The notes under the pieces are model-generated. The model saw only the letters and a program-made list of their open reading frames with translations, made no database searches and was not told the origin of the DNA. Made by a program: the position numbers and the translations under genes. Source: Niabella agricola (lineage in GTDB: Bacteria > Bacteroidota > Bacteroidia > Chitinophagales > Chitinophagaceae). From it: a DNA stretch of 64,000 nt. Below, piece by piece: positions 1 to 8,470 of the stretch (positions are counted from its first letter, which is position 1; every line of letters begins with the position of its first letter). The DNA is taken from contig NZ_JAJHIZ010000003.1 in NCBI RefSeq assembly GCF_021538615.1, positions 3,720,001-3,784,000 of the forward strand. Reading direction: 5' to 3'.

Positions 1-107
1 AATTCGCTCGCACTCCGCCGCAGGCCCACCGCACAGGGCTTCAGCGGGGTATCCGCTGCCATCCGTCAAGCGGGCTTCCCGTTCTTTAACCCGGTTTGGT
101 CCCTGCA

Positions 108-124
108 TGTCACGCTGAGCCTTC
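108..124. repeat. Partial intergenic repeat arm
   Basis: The stretch TGTCACGCTGAGCCTTC resembles the left arm of the larger palindromic repeat near 3646 (shared core GTCAnGCTGAGC). It lies downstream of the reductase gene in the non-coding start of the window. I read it as a degenerate single arm of the same intergenic repeat family. The match is short, so confidence is low. I see no gene in bases 1-149. Confidence 0.35.
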
Positions 125-149
125 GACAACACCAACAGGAATGGCGATA

Positions 150-677
150 TTATTGCTGTCTTGAGTAATGTAGCAGGACTGCGCCACAGGCAAATGCTTT
201 ACACTCTACAAGTTTTAGGGTTAGTTCATTTTTTAGGGGATTGAAGGTTTGTTGCCCGTTTCCTAATGCAGCAGGGTTTGCCAGTACATAATATTCATCA
301 ATTAAATCATGTTGTATTAATGATGCTGCAAATGAATCGCCACCATATACAATAATGTCTTTCCCCACTATGTTTTTCAAGGCTTTTATTGCCGGCGCCA
401 GATCGCCGTTTATAATGATTGTATTGTTCCACTTGCTTTCTTTGAGTGTATTTGAAAAAATGGCATTTGGAACTTTTGCAATCCGTTTTCCAAGTTGATA
501 CTCACTGTCATTAGGGTTATTTGCTACTTCGGTCCAATAGGGAATAAAGCCTTCCCCGGTTTTTCTGCCGTGCAAAATGCAGTCCACATGCGTGAGATTG
601 TCAATACTAAAATCCGACATCCCGCTGTCCCATTTACCGTCGAGTAAAATATTCATTTGTAATTTTAGCTTTCTCAT
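150..677 (-). CDS. RibD C-terminal/DHFR-fold reductase
   Basis: A 175-residue cytoplasmic protein of the dihydrofolate-reductase-like family (RibD C-terminal domain), whose members are NAD(P)H-dependent reductases, mostly of unknown substrate. Seen here: the family's opening MRKLKLQMN, an HGRKTGEGF segment around residue 36, the nucleotide-binding turn VYGGDSFAASL near 110-120, and the C-terminal hallmark LIDEYYVLANPAALGNG near 125-140. The N-terminus departs from the usual 'SLDGFVAGPNGE' pattern: it reads NILLDGKWDSGMSDFS and is somewhat shorter, so the substrate pocket may differ. It is monocistronic, with a good Bacteroidota promoter just upstream. The family assignment is firm; the substrate is unknown. 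Confidence 0.85.
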   Translation of the reverse strand: MRKLKLQMNILLDGKWDSGMSDFSIDNLTHVDCILHGRKTGEGFIPYWTEVANNPNDSEYQLGKRIAKVPNAIFSNTLKESKWNNTIIINGDLAPAIKALKNIVGKDIIVYGGDSFAASLIQHDLIDEYYVLANPAALGNGQQTFNPLKNELTLKLVECKAFACGAVLLHYSRQQ

Positions 678-691
678 TCTATTATTTTTTA

Positions 692-728
692 CAAAAGTAA
701 TTTGGTTGTCCTGCTTACAAAGCAGGAC
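692..728 (-). promoter_or_regulatory. Promoter with hairpin over the -33 element
   Basis: Read on the minus strand, TACTTTTG (692-699) matches the Bacteroidota -7 consensus TAnnTTTG exactly. A TTTG (718-721) lies 18 bases upstream as the -33 element. The -33 lies within a perfect 7-bp inverted repeat, GTCCTGC (708-714) and GCAGGAC (722-728), separated by 7 bases. A repeat centred on -33 suits a repressor operator. The reductase start codon at 677 is 15 bases past the -7 box. Promoter is likely; operator role is inference. Confidence 0.6.
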
Positions 729-907
729 ATTGTGACATCGTAGAGGCTATTTTGCGGCAGATCTCATCCGCCGGCGATGTTGAACCATTGGTGATAGTGC
801 TCACGCTACTCAGGGCCAAAGTTGTTGGTTGTAGCATAATGCCGTATCGATCACTCCGCGATGGCAGGGCGAAGATGATCGTTCTTCTTTAGGCATAGCC
901 AATCAAT

Positions 908-2497
908 CTACAACAACGCCCGCAGATCCTCCTTGGTATTGGCTTCCGCTGCGGGCTTGTCCTCGCGCCAGCGCAGGATGCGGGGAAAGCGCAGGGCCAC
1001 GCCGGATTTATGCCGTTTGCTTTCCTGTATGCCTTCAAAAGCGATCTCAAAAACCAGTTGGGGTTGCACACTTCTTACAGGACCGAATTTTTCGATAGTA
1101 TGGGTTTTGACCCAGCGGTCGAGCCGCAGGATCTCCTTATCTGTAAGACCGGAATACGCTTTTGTAAACGGCACCAGCTGGTCGCCGTCCCAAACGGCAA
1201 ACGTATAGTCCGTAAACAGGTTGGACCTTCTGCCGGAGCCGCTTTGTGCATAAATCAGCACCGCATCCACGGTCATCGGGGCGGTTTTCCATTTCCACCA
1301 GTTGCCCCGGCGCCGGCCCGTTTCATATACGCTGCTGATCCGCTTAATCATGATGCCTTCACAAAAGAAATCCCTTGCCCGGGCGCGGAACTGCGCGGCT
1401 GCTTCCCAGTTGTCAAATTTCAATAAGTGAGATAACTGTAAGACGGAATTAACCGACGGCAGCGCCAGCAGGCTGGTGAGCAACAGTCTGCGTTCTTCCA
1501 GTGTTTTGCTGCGGATGTCTTCGCCATTGTATTCCAGCAGGTCATAGCAGATCATGATCAGCGGCACTTCGGTAAGGTGCTTTGTTGTGAGTTTTTTGCG
1601 ACCGATACGGGTTTGCATTTGGACAAAGGGAAGCACCTGTCCGTCCTTCCAGGGAATAACCTCCCCATCGATCACCGTTCCGTTAGGTAACAATTCTTTC
1701 AGCCGGTCAAATTCCGGGAACTTATCAGTAACCAGTTCCTCGCCCCGGCTCCATACAAAAACCTGGTGGTTGCGGACGATGATCTGCCCGCGGATGCCAT
1801 CGAATTTCTTTTCGAGATACCAGTCGGTGATCGGCCCCAGGCTTTCTTCCGGCGGCCCTTCCAGCGGATACGCCAGGAAAAAGGGATAGGGCAGGTAGGC
1901 TTTATGTTCTGTGCTCTGTTCGCCAAAAAGCGATTCCAGGGTTTCGGTTGCGGGATCCCATTTACCCATGAGCCGGTGGGCGATGGCTTTTTCATCCTGA
2001 CCGATGTATTGCGCCAGGGCTTTAATGACGAGTTGTTTGCTGACCCCCATCCGGAAATTGCCGGTGATAAGTTTATTAAAAACAAAATTGTCTTCACCGC
2101 GGTGATCCATCCAGAAGCGGGTAATGAAGGCCTGCTGTTCTTCGGGATTCAATCCGGCCAGTTGTTGCAGGGCCTGCAATAGCTCGGTGAGTGTAAGAAC
2201 CGGCGCTTCTATGTTTTCCTGGTTGCCGGCCAGCAGCGCCAGTGTTTCTGCCAGATCACCCACGATGTAATACGATTCTTCGATCAGCCACGGGGGCAGA
2301 CCGGTGAGCGCCGCGATCCATGCCCGCAGGTCGGTAGTCTTAACAGGTCGCCGCGGGCGGTTGCCCATCAGCAGGGTAATGGCCCATAGCCGGTCCTGCG
2401 GGGCCGCGTTTTGAAAATAACTAACCAGCGCCGCGATCTTGGCGTTGGTCTTTGTAGTGGCGTCGATCTCCTGGAATAAGGTTACAAAGTCTTTCAT
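908..2497 (-). CDS. ATP-dependent DNA ligase
   Basis: A 529-residue ATP-dependent DNA ligase that seals nicks through a lysyl-AMP intermediate. The N-terminal ~200 residues are the helical DNA-binding domain (FNKLITGNFRMGVS near 140-153). The adenylation motif I is EKKFDGIRG at 229-237, so K231 is the predicted catalytic lysine. Later nucleotidyltransferase motifs visible are DGEVIPW, EGIMIKR and WWKWK, followed by an OB-fold with FEIAFEGIQ and RFPRILRWREDK near the C-terminus. Length fits the bacterial ligase type that travels with an MBL-fold exonuclease rather than the LigD fusion. It overlaps the upstream exonuclease gene by 4 bases (ATGA), implying translational coupling. It supplements the essential NAD-dependent LigA and probably acts in DNA repair. 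Confidence 0.93.
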   Translation of the reverse strand: MKDFVTLFQEIDATTKTNAKIAALVSYFQNAAPQDRLWAITLLMGNRPRRPVKTTDLRAWIAALTGLPPWLIEESYYIVGDLAETLALLAGNQENIEAPVLTLTELLQALQQLAGLNPEEQQAFITRFWMDHRGEDNFVFNKLITGNFRMGVSKQLVIKALAQYIGQDEKAIAHRLMGKWDPATETLESLFGEQSTEHKAYLPYPFFLAYPLEGPPEESLGPITDWYLEKKFDGIRGQIIVRNHQVFVWSRGEELVTDKFPEFDRLKELLPNGTVIDGEVIPWKDGQVLPFVQMQTRIGRKKLTTKHLTEVPLIMICYDLLEYNGEDIRSKTLEERRLLLTSLLALPSVNSVLQLSHLLKFDNWEAAAQFRARARDFFCEGIMIKRISSVYETGRRRGNWWKWKTAPMTVDAVLIYAQSGSGRRSNLFTDYTFAVWDGDQLVPFTKAYSGLTDKEILRLDRWVKTHTIEKFGPVRSVQPQLVFEIAFEGIQESKRHKSGVALRFPRILRWREDKPAAEANTKEDLRALL

Positions 2498-3510
2498 TCG
2501 GGCGTTTTTTGATCTTCACCGGTAATGGCTTCTTCATTGTTTTCAAAATGGGTGGTGAGCTCCACGGCATTCAGGCCATATTGTTCGCGCAGCCAGCGGC
2601 TGTATACTGACTGGTAGCCATGGGTTACATAAATATTCTGGGCACCCGTAGTTTTGATGGCGGTGTTGAGTTGCTCAAAATCGCAGTGATCGCTGAGGGC
2701 AAAACCTTTGTCTACCGACAACCGTCGCCGGGGCCCACGCAGGGCCATCCAGCCGCTGCAAATGGCCACACGGCAGGGCTGCAGCCGGCGAAGCCAGGAA
2801 GTACCCAGTACACTTTGCGGTGCTACCACAACAGCGTTTTTCAATCGGTCGGCCGGGGTTTCCGGTGTCAGCCATTCACCCGGAAATGAAAGACCGGCCC
2901 GGGCCAGGGCTTCATTCATATTGAATACGGCCCCATGCAGCAGGGGTACGCCCAGCTCCGGGTCCAGGTTGGCCAGGATGTTTTGGGCCTTACCTAAAGC
3001 ATAGCCGATGAGGACACTGCTGTATCCTTCTTTGGCATTTTGCGCACACCAGTGATTGATGTCTTCGTAAATGGCCGCACAGGGGTTGAAATTGTATACC
3101 GGCAGTCCGAAGGTGCTTTCGGTAATAAAACTATGACAGGCTACGGGCTCATAGGGTGTGGATACGCCATCATTGAGGAGCTTGTAGTCGCCGGTGACCA
3201 CCCATACCTCTCCTTTATATTCTAATCGCACTTGTGCAGAGCCGACGATATGGCCTGCGGGATGAAAGCTGAGTGTGGCACCGTTGATGTGGAGTAGTTC
3301 GTTATAGTCCAGGGTTTGTATGGAGATGTCTGGCCCCAACCGGTGCCGGAGGATCTCTTTGGTAAGGGTATGGCAGAGATAACTGCCCATATCCGGCCGG
3401 GCATGATCGCTGTGTCCGTGCGTGATCACCGCGCGGGGTACGGGCTTCCAGGGATCGATATAAAGATCCGCTGCGGGGAAATAAATGCCTTCTTCTCTGA
3501 ATTGGAGCAT
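2494..3510 (-). CDS. Ligase-associated MBL-fold DNA exonuclease
   Basis: A 338-residue metallo-beta-lactamase/beta-CASP-type nuclease of the 'ligase-associated DNA damage response exonuclease' family. The zinc signature HGHSDHARPD lies at residues 31-40 (H31, H33, D35, H36). Further metal or active-site segments are HPAGHIVGSAQV near 83-94, VVTGDYK near 110, SDHCDFEQL near 270 and VTHGYQS near 295. It is the first gene of a two-gene operon: its stop overlaps the ligase start (2494-2497). In many bacteria this pair is joined by an Lhr-like DEXH helicase and a PdeM-type phosphoesterase; neither is adjacent here. Family assignment is secure; the repair pathway is inferred from the family. Confidence 0.92.
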   Translation of the reverse strand: MLQFREEGIYFPAADLYIDPWKPVPRAVITHGHSDHARPDMGSYLCHTLTKEILRHRLGPDISIQTLDYNELLHINGATLSFHPAGHIVGSAQVRLEYKGEVWVVTGDYKLLNDGVSTPYEPVACHSFITESTFGLPVYNFNPCAAIYEDINHWCAQNAKEGYSSVLIGYALGKAQNILANLDPELGVPLLHGAVFNMNEALARAGLSFPGEWLTPETPADRLKNAVVVAPQSVLGTSWLRRLQPCRVAICSGWMALRGPRRRLSVDKGFALSDHCDFEQLNTAIKTTGAQNIYVTHGYQSVYSRWLREQYGLNAVELTTHFENNEEAITGEDQKTPE

Positions 3511-3645
3511 GGGGGCTTTGTATTCAATTTATTCCTGCAAATGACCGGCCAAAAATGGCTGAGGTGATGCTGGTTCCTTGCTTTTAGCATTGCTGAATGC
3601 TGTCAATAATAGATAACATTGTACATTGGAAGAGTATCAGTCTGT

Positions 3646-3741
3646 CGTCATGCTGAGCGCAGCCGAAGCATCCCTGTGTGATATCGGGCATCCCGACTAT
3701 TGTGAGACCCTTCGGCTTCACTGCGTTCCGGTCAGGGTAAC
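3646..3741. repeat. Imperfect palindromic intergenic repeat
   Basis: The left arm CGTCATGCTGAGCGCAGCCG continues AAGCATCC (3646-3673). The right arm (3704-3741, GAGACCCTTCGGCTTC onward to GTCAGGGTAAC) is its partial reverse complement: both carry CTGA...CGCAG...GCCGAAG in the same order when folded. The centre is a perfect short hairpin, TCGGG-CAT-CCCGA (3684-3696). This is a REP-like, non-autonomous intergenic element of a kind often seen in Bacteroidota genomes. The arms are diverged, so this copy is old. Confidence 0.55.
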
Positions 3742-3956
3742 GGAAGAAAGAGCTGTCATTTTCTATAGTTTGTGTGTAAAGAAACCTGGGTGATAGCATA
3801 GCAGTCACAATATTCAGCAAGTTCCGCGATAATGCAGCATAGCGCTCATTGCGAAAAATTACCGTCGCCTCGACCGCGGCGGAGCTGCCTTTACGGAGTT
3901 GTCCAGGAATGGCAGTTTTATGAAATTGCCTTTTGAGAATGATCCGTAAAATTTTC

Positions 3957-3976
3957 TCGGCTGCGCTCGAAAAGAC
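3957..3976. repeat. Isolated repeat arm
   Basis: TCGGCTGCGCTC (3957-3968) followed by GAAAAGAC matches the reverse complement of the left arm of the 3646-3741 palindrome (shared TCGGCTGCGCTC). It sits just downstream of the antiporter stop codon. I read it as a second, partial copy of the intergenic repeat. Confidence 0.45.
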
Positions 3977-3990
3977 GATGTTTTTGGCTG

Positions 3991-5601
3991 TTAATGTTCA
4001 AACCCAGTGATCTTGGCTTCTTCCAGATCCAGCTGCATTTCCTGGTTCCGGATTACCGCATCTTCAAATTGTTGCTCATGCCGCAGCCGCAGCAGCTCAT
4101 GCCGTTGTACGCGGATCAGGTCGCGGGCAATGTCTTTATTGACGGAGGCGGCTTCTGCATGATGTGCCGAAGTAGCTATGCATTGCAATTTGCTGGACAG
4201 TAATTCCAAATCGGTTTCCAGCTTCCTTTTCTGATGGCTCACCAGAGAGTTCTGCGCAATCTGTTTTTGGTAATTCCCATTGATGGCGGTAAGCGCCGCA
4301 TGTTTCAAGCTGGCCTGTATCAGCGCTTCCTGTTTTTCACGGGGCAGCATTTCATCAATCTCTTTAATGTTCAGCCATTTGATCACCAGGGGTAGGAGCA
4401 GGCCCTGTCCCACCAGCGTGATCACAATGATCACAAAGGTTACAAACAGCAATATATCCCGGTGCGGAAAGGCTTCTCCCGAGGGCAGTAATAGCGGAAT
4501 GGCCAGGGCTGATGCCAGGGATACTACGCCCCGCATGGCGGCAAAACTCATCAGCAGCGGACCACGCCAGCCGGGATGGGGCTCGGTTGCGCGGATCTTT
4601 TTGGAGAACCAGCGGGGTGCAAAAGCGATAAGATAACACCAGATAATACGGGTAGCCACAATGATAGCCCCCAGGATCACCGCATATTTGATGCCATCGG
4701 CAATAGAATAGTTCTTCATGCCCTGTACCACGAGCGGCATTTCCAAACCAATCAGGATAAAGATAAACGCGTTGATCAAAAAGATAAGCGTGCTCCAAAC
4801 GTTGGCTGCCTGTATACGTGTGGTATGGCTCAAAAAGCAATGCGAATGATATGACATCATGAGTCCACCTGCCACCACGGCCAGTACGCCGGAAAAATGA
4901 AGCCGCTCTGCCATTATATACATCACATACGGGACCACAAGGGTCAACACGGTATCGATATTGGAGTTGGACCGGATCCGGTTGAGCAGCCAGGCAAAAG
5001 CAAAACCAACAGCCAGTCCCACCACGATGCCTCCGGTTGCCATGATGAGGAGGTCCTTCAGCGCGTGATACCATACAAACTGGCCGGTCATCACCGCCGC
5101 TAGGGCAAACTTAAATACGATCAGGCTCGAAGCGTCATTCACCAGGCTTTCACCTTCCAGAATCGTGATATCGCGTTTGGGAATCTTCATATGTTTTAAA
5201 ACCGAGGTAGCAGCAACTGCATCGGGTGGTGAATTGATACCGCCCAGCAAAAAACCGAGTGCCAGGGTGAGTCCGGGGATGAGAGCAGAAGAAGCAAAGG
5301 CCACAACCAGCGCAGTAAGGAACACGAGCCCGAATGCCAGCAGGAAGATCGGCCGGCGCCATTTCCAGAAATCCTTCCAGGAGGTGAACCAGGCCGCTTC
5401 AAAAAGGATGGGCGGCAGGAAGATGAGGAACACGATATCCGGGTTGATCTGCAACACCGGCATACCGGGGGTAAGACTGATGAGCAGCCCGGCAATGACC
5501 AGGAAGATTGGGTAGGCCACTTTGAGCCGTTGTCCCAATATGACCAAAAGCATTACGCCTAATACAACTCCTATCGAGATGAGTAAGTAATCATGTATCA
5601 T
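3991..5601 (-). CDS. CPA1-family Na+/H+ antiporter
   Basis: A 536-residue inner-membrane cation/proton antiporter of the CPA1 (NhaP/NHE) type. The first ~400 residues form about 12 membrane segments. The transport signature GESLVNDASSLIVFKFAL, with the Asn-Asp ion-binding pair, lies near residues 150-167. GGINSPPDAVAATSVL precedes it, and RGVVSLASALAIPLL matches the conserved late helix with the essential arginine. The last ~135 residues are a charged, helical cytoplasmic tail ending EEAKITGFEH, probably regulatory. It runs divergently from the YncE/phosphoesterase gene. Function is export of Na+ (or K+) in exchange for protons for pH or salt balance; ion preference cannot be read from sequence. 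Confidence 0.9.
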   Translation of the reverse strand: MIHDYLLISIGVVLGVMLLVILGQRLKVAYPIFLVIAGLLISLTPGMPVLQINPDIVFLIFLPPILFEAAWFTSWKDFWKWRRPIFLLAFGLVFLTALVVAFASSALIPGLTLALGFLLGGINSPPDAVAATSVLKHMKIPKRDITILEGESLVNDASSLIVFKFALAAVMTGQFVWYHALKDLLIMATGGIVVGLAVGFAFAWLLNRIRSNSNIDTVLTLVVPYVMYIMAERLHFSGVLAVVAGGLMMSYHSHCFLSHTTRIQAANVWSTLIFLINAFIFILIGLEMPLVVQGMKNYSIADGIKYAVILGAIIVATRIIWCYLIAFAPRWFSKKIRATEPHPGWRGPLLMSFAAMRGVVSLASALAIPLLLPSGEAFPHRDILLFVTFVIIVITLVGQGLLLPLVIKWLNIKEIDEMLPREKQEALIQASLKHAALTAINGNYQKQIAQNSLVSHQKRKLETDLELLSSKLQCIATSAHHAEAASVNKDIARDLIRVQRHELLRLRHEQQFEDAVIRNQEMQLDLEEAKITGFEH

Positions 5602-5680
5602 ATACGATGTTTGATAGCGGTTCGTGTTTTTTAAACGCCTGAGATTTTTATAACCACAGGCGGCCTCTTTTTGTTCAATG

Positions 5681-5688
5681 CAAATGTA
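5681..5688 (-). promoter_or_regulatory. Candidate -7 box for the antiporter
   Basis: Minus-strand TACATTTG is an exact fit to TAnnTTTG, about 80 bases before the antiporter start at 5601. No good TTTG is found at the expected -33 distance, so this is a partial promoter call. Confidence 0.35.
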
Positions 5689-5808
5689 CGAGGAGCGGTG
5701 TATTGAACATGGCCGGGCGGAATGTCATTAAACTGTCGGGAAAATACGAGGGGCACTCGTCCCGTTTTCCTGGTTACAAATTAATAACCCCGCCATCGTT
5801 TTTTCTGT

Positions 5809-5816
5809 TAGTTTTG
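5809..5816 (+). promoter_or_regulatory. Candidate -7 box for the YncE/phosphoesterase gene
   Basis: TAGTTTTG fits TAnnTTTG and lies 48 bases before the chosen ATG at 5865. It supports that start over the upstream in-frame ATG at 5703, which would lie before the promoter. A matching -33 element is not obvious. Confidence 0.4.
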
Positions 5817-5864
5817 CGCATTGCTTATTTTTATCTTCCAAACTCATTCACACCTTTTCAGATA

Positions 5865-8348
5865 ATGAAACGTTTTTTATTTGCCATTTGCCTTTTAGCA
5901 ACCGGATCCCTTGTCCTGGCCCAGGATCTTTCAGCTATTGAACGCAGCCGGGTACGGCTTCCAAACGGCTGGTCGCTGACACCCGTTGGTAAAAGTCTTC
6001 CGCTGGGTGATCTTCCACTAAATATCGCCATAAGCCGCAGCGGACGTTATGCGGCCGTTACCAATAACGGGCAAAGCACCCAAACCATCCAGTTGCTGGA
6101 TGCAAAGAACGACCAGGAGCTGGATAAAGTGACCATCAACCGGTCATGGGGCGGCCTGGTATTCAGCGCTGATGAAAAATACCTGTATGCTTCCGGTGGT
6201 GATGATAACCTGATACTCCGCTATTCCATAACCGGGAATAAACTGGTCACAAGTGATACCATCCGCCTGGGCGCCCCCTGGAACAGCAAGACGGACAAGG
6301 GCTCTATTTCACCCACCGGCATTGCCCTGGATGACGCGAAAGGCATCCTGTACGTGGTAACAAAGCTCGATAACCGGCTTTATGTGGTAGATCTGAAGAC
6401 AAAAAAAATCCTGCAGAAAGAAGACCTCGGCACCGCGGCCTATACCTGTCTTTTATCGCCCGACAGGTCCAGTCTTTATATAAGCCTTTGGGGTGGTGAC
6501 CAGGTGGCCATCTATGATACAAAAGCCCGGCAGTTCAATGAGCCGGTTACCGTAGGCGATAATCCAAATGATGGCTGCCTGTCGAAGAACGGACGCTATC
6601 TGTATGTAGCCAATGCTAATGATAACACGGTTTCTGTCATAGACCTGAAAAAGAAGGAAGTGATTGAAACCCTAAACACGGCCGTATATCCCACAAAGCT
6701 GAGCGGTACCACCAGCAACGCAGTGGCATTGAGCAAGGATGACAAGACCCTGTACATTGCCAATGCCGACAATAACTGTATTGCTGTATTTGATGTAAGC
6801 GATCCCGGTCATAGCAGTTCGCACGGGTTTATTCCCACCGGATGGTATCCCAGCTCCGTGCGCCTGGTCAATAATAAACTGTATGTAGCCAATGCCAAGG
6901 GATTTTCTTCGCTGCCCAATCCCCGTGGTCCAAACCCTGCAAGCAAAAAAGAAACCGTTGTCCTGCATGAAGGGGATACCAGGAAGCCCAAACGGGTTCA
7001 GCATATCGCAGGCGGTCTGCTAATGGGCACCCTGAGTATCATTCCGGTTCCGGGCGAAAAAGAATTGTCCGTTTATGCACAGGCCGTTTATCACAACACG
7101 CCGCATAACAACCAGCGGGAACTGGATGCGGAGGGTGAAACCGGGAACCCCATCCCACGAAAGGTAGGCGATCCTTCTCCCATCAACTATGTTTTTTATA
7201 TTATTAAGGAAAACCGAACCTATGACCAGGTATTGGGTGATCTTCCCGGCGGGAATGGCGATACCAGTCTGGTTTTATTCGGACGAAAGGTGACGCCCAA
7301 CCAGCATGCGCTTGCCGAACAATTTGTATTGCTGGATAATTTTTATGTGGATGGAGAAGTAAGCGCCGATGGGCATAATTGGAGCATGGGTGCTTATGCA
7401 ACGGATTATATGGAAAAGAACTGGCCCACCAGTTATGGCAAAAGAGGAAAGGGCGCTGTGGCTGATACGCGATTTAACAAGGTCTATATCTGGGATCAGG
7501 CAGCCCGGCATAACGTCAGCTACCGCACCTACGGGGAATTTGTATCCGGAGCCAATGCTCCGAATATTCCTGTTTTGAAGGATCATATTTCAACCAGTTT
7601 TTCTCCGAAGGCTTTTGAGGTGAGGGATACAACGCGCGTACGTGCCTGGGCCCGGGAATTCGATTCATTACTGCAACATCAGGCGCTGCCCCGCTTGTCC
7701 ACCATCCGTTTACCTAATGATCATACGCAGGGAACGGCTCCAGGCAAGGCAACGCCCTTTGCAAATGTGGCGGACAATGATCTGGCAGTTGGCATGCTGG
7801 TGGAACATCTTAGTAAAAGCCCTGTATGGGAACAAAGCGTAGTGTTTATATTGGAAGACGATGCTCAAAATGGCCCTGATCATGTAGATGCCCATCGCTC
7901 TCCTGCTTATATAGCCGGGGGCTATGTAAAAAGGAATTTTGTAGATCACACCATGTATTCCACATCTTCTATGCTGCGCACTATGGAATTGATACTCGGG
8001 ATGCCGCCCATGACCCAATATGATGCGGCCGCTGTTCCCATGTGGCGCTGCTTCAATAACACGCCAAACAATGCCGGGTTTACCGCTCTTCCTGCACAAG
8101 CAGATCTGGATGCCGTAAACCCGGAAAAAAGCAAGCTGGCCGCCCTCTCCAAAGGATTGGATTTTTCCGATATCGACCGGGTACCGGATGCTATTATGAA
8201 CGAAATGGTATGGAAAGCCGTTAAAGGGGAACATGCAAAGCCACCCACTCCGGTGCGGGCCGCATTCCTGAAAACCATTAAAAAGGCAGACGAGGATGAC
8301 GACGACTCGAGACTTCGCAGGGGCGTCTGGCTGATTTTCAGCATTTAA
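5865..8348 (+). CDS. Secreted YncE beta-propeller/phosphoesterase
   Basis: An 827-residue exported protein with two parts. After a signal peptide (MKRFLFAICLLATGSLVLAQ) comes a YncE-like seven-bladed beta-propeller of about 350 residues with recurring 'LYVANA..D..VSVID' blades. A C-terminal alkaline-phosphatase-superfamily phosphoesterase domain begins at about YVFYIIKENRTYDQVLGD; its metal or active-site segments include NFYVDGEVSADGHNWSMGAYATDY and VFILEDDAQNGPDHVDAHRSP. This matches the bifunctional 'YncE family/alkaline phosphatase family' proteins of Bacteroidota. The reading frame extends 54 codons upstream without signal-peptide character, so I chose ATG 5865. The C-terminus has an acidic run (DEDDDD) and then a 13-residue tail. 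Substrate unknown; hydrolysis of a phosphoester in the periplasm is inferred. Confidence 0.88.
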   Translation: MKRFLFAICLLATGSLVLAQDLSAIERSRVRLPNGWSLTPVGKSLPLGDLPLNIAISRSGRYAAVTNNGQSTQTIQLLDAKNDQELDKVTINRSWGGLVFSADEKYLYASGGDDNLILRYSITGNKLVTSDTIRLGAPWNSKTDKGSISPTGIALDDAKGILYVVTKLDNRLYVVDLKTKKILQKEDLGTAAYTCLLSPDRSSLYISLWGGDQVAIYDTKARQFNEPVTVGDNPNDGCLSKNGRYLYVANANDNTVSVIDLKKKEVIETLNTAVYPTKLSGTTSNAVALSKDDKTLYIANADNNCIAVFDVSDPGHSSSHGFIPTGWYPSSVRLVNNKLYVANAKGFSSLPNPRGPNPASKKETVVLHEGDTRKPKRVQHIAGGLLMGTLSIIPVPGEKELSVYAQAVYHNTPHNNQRELDAEGETGNPIPRKVGDPSPINYVFYIIKENRTYDQVLGDLPGGNGDTSLVLFGRKVTPNQHALAEQFVLLDNFYVDGEVSADGHNWSMGAYATDYMEKNWPTSYGKRGKGAVADTRFNKVYIWDQAARHNVSYRTYGEFVSGANAPNIPVLKDHISTSFSPKAFEVRDTTRVRAWAREFDSLLQHQALPRLSTIRLPNDHTQGTAPGKATPFANVADNDLAVGMLVEHLSKSPVWEQSVVFILEDDAQNGPDHVDAHRSPAYIAGGYVKRNFVDHTMYSTSSMLRTMELILGMPPMTQYDAAAVPMWRCFNNTPNNAGFTALPAQADLDAVNPEKSKLAALSKGLDFSDIDRVPDAIMNEMVWKAVKGEHAKPPTPVRAAFLKTIKKADEDDDDSRLRRGVWLIFSI

Positions 8349-8470
8349 AGATGCAAGCTGCCCGCCCGGATGAACCGTTCGGACGGGCAACGCAGCGCTG
8401 ATACCCTTGGCAAACAGGGATATGAAACATAAAGGTGCAGCGCACGGCAATATAAGATCTGCACAAACTG

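Larger units (their letters stand above)
3511..3990. other. 480-base gap with degenerate repeats, no gene
   Basis: No convincing coding sequence lies between the antiporter stop (3991) and the exonuclease start (3510). The one sizeable reading frame here runs straight through a palindromic repeat and has no recognisable protein character. The gap holds a ~96-base imperfect palindrome (3646-3741) and a further arm of the same family (3957-3976), described separately. Confidence 0.6.

Noticed and set aside
3584..3820. A 78-codon minus-strand frame in the gap before the antiporter gene
   Set aside because: It reads through a palindromic repeat; the 'protein' is repeat sequence in translation.
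5703..5864. 54-codon N-terminal extension of the YncE/phosphoesterase frame
   Set aside because: It would place the start upstream of the -7 box at 5809 and bury the signal peptide that begins at 5865.
8359..8389. Hairpin TGCCCG...CGGGCA after the YncE/phosphoesterase gene
   Set aside because: Stem has a mismatch and no T-run follows, so I do not call it a terminator.
7710..8450. A 246-codon minus-strand frame over the end of the YncE/phosphoesterase gene
   Set aside because: Antisense to the conserved phosphoesterase domain; no recognisable protein features.
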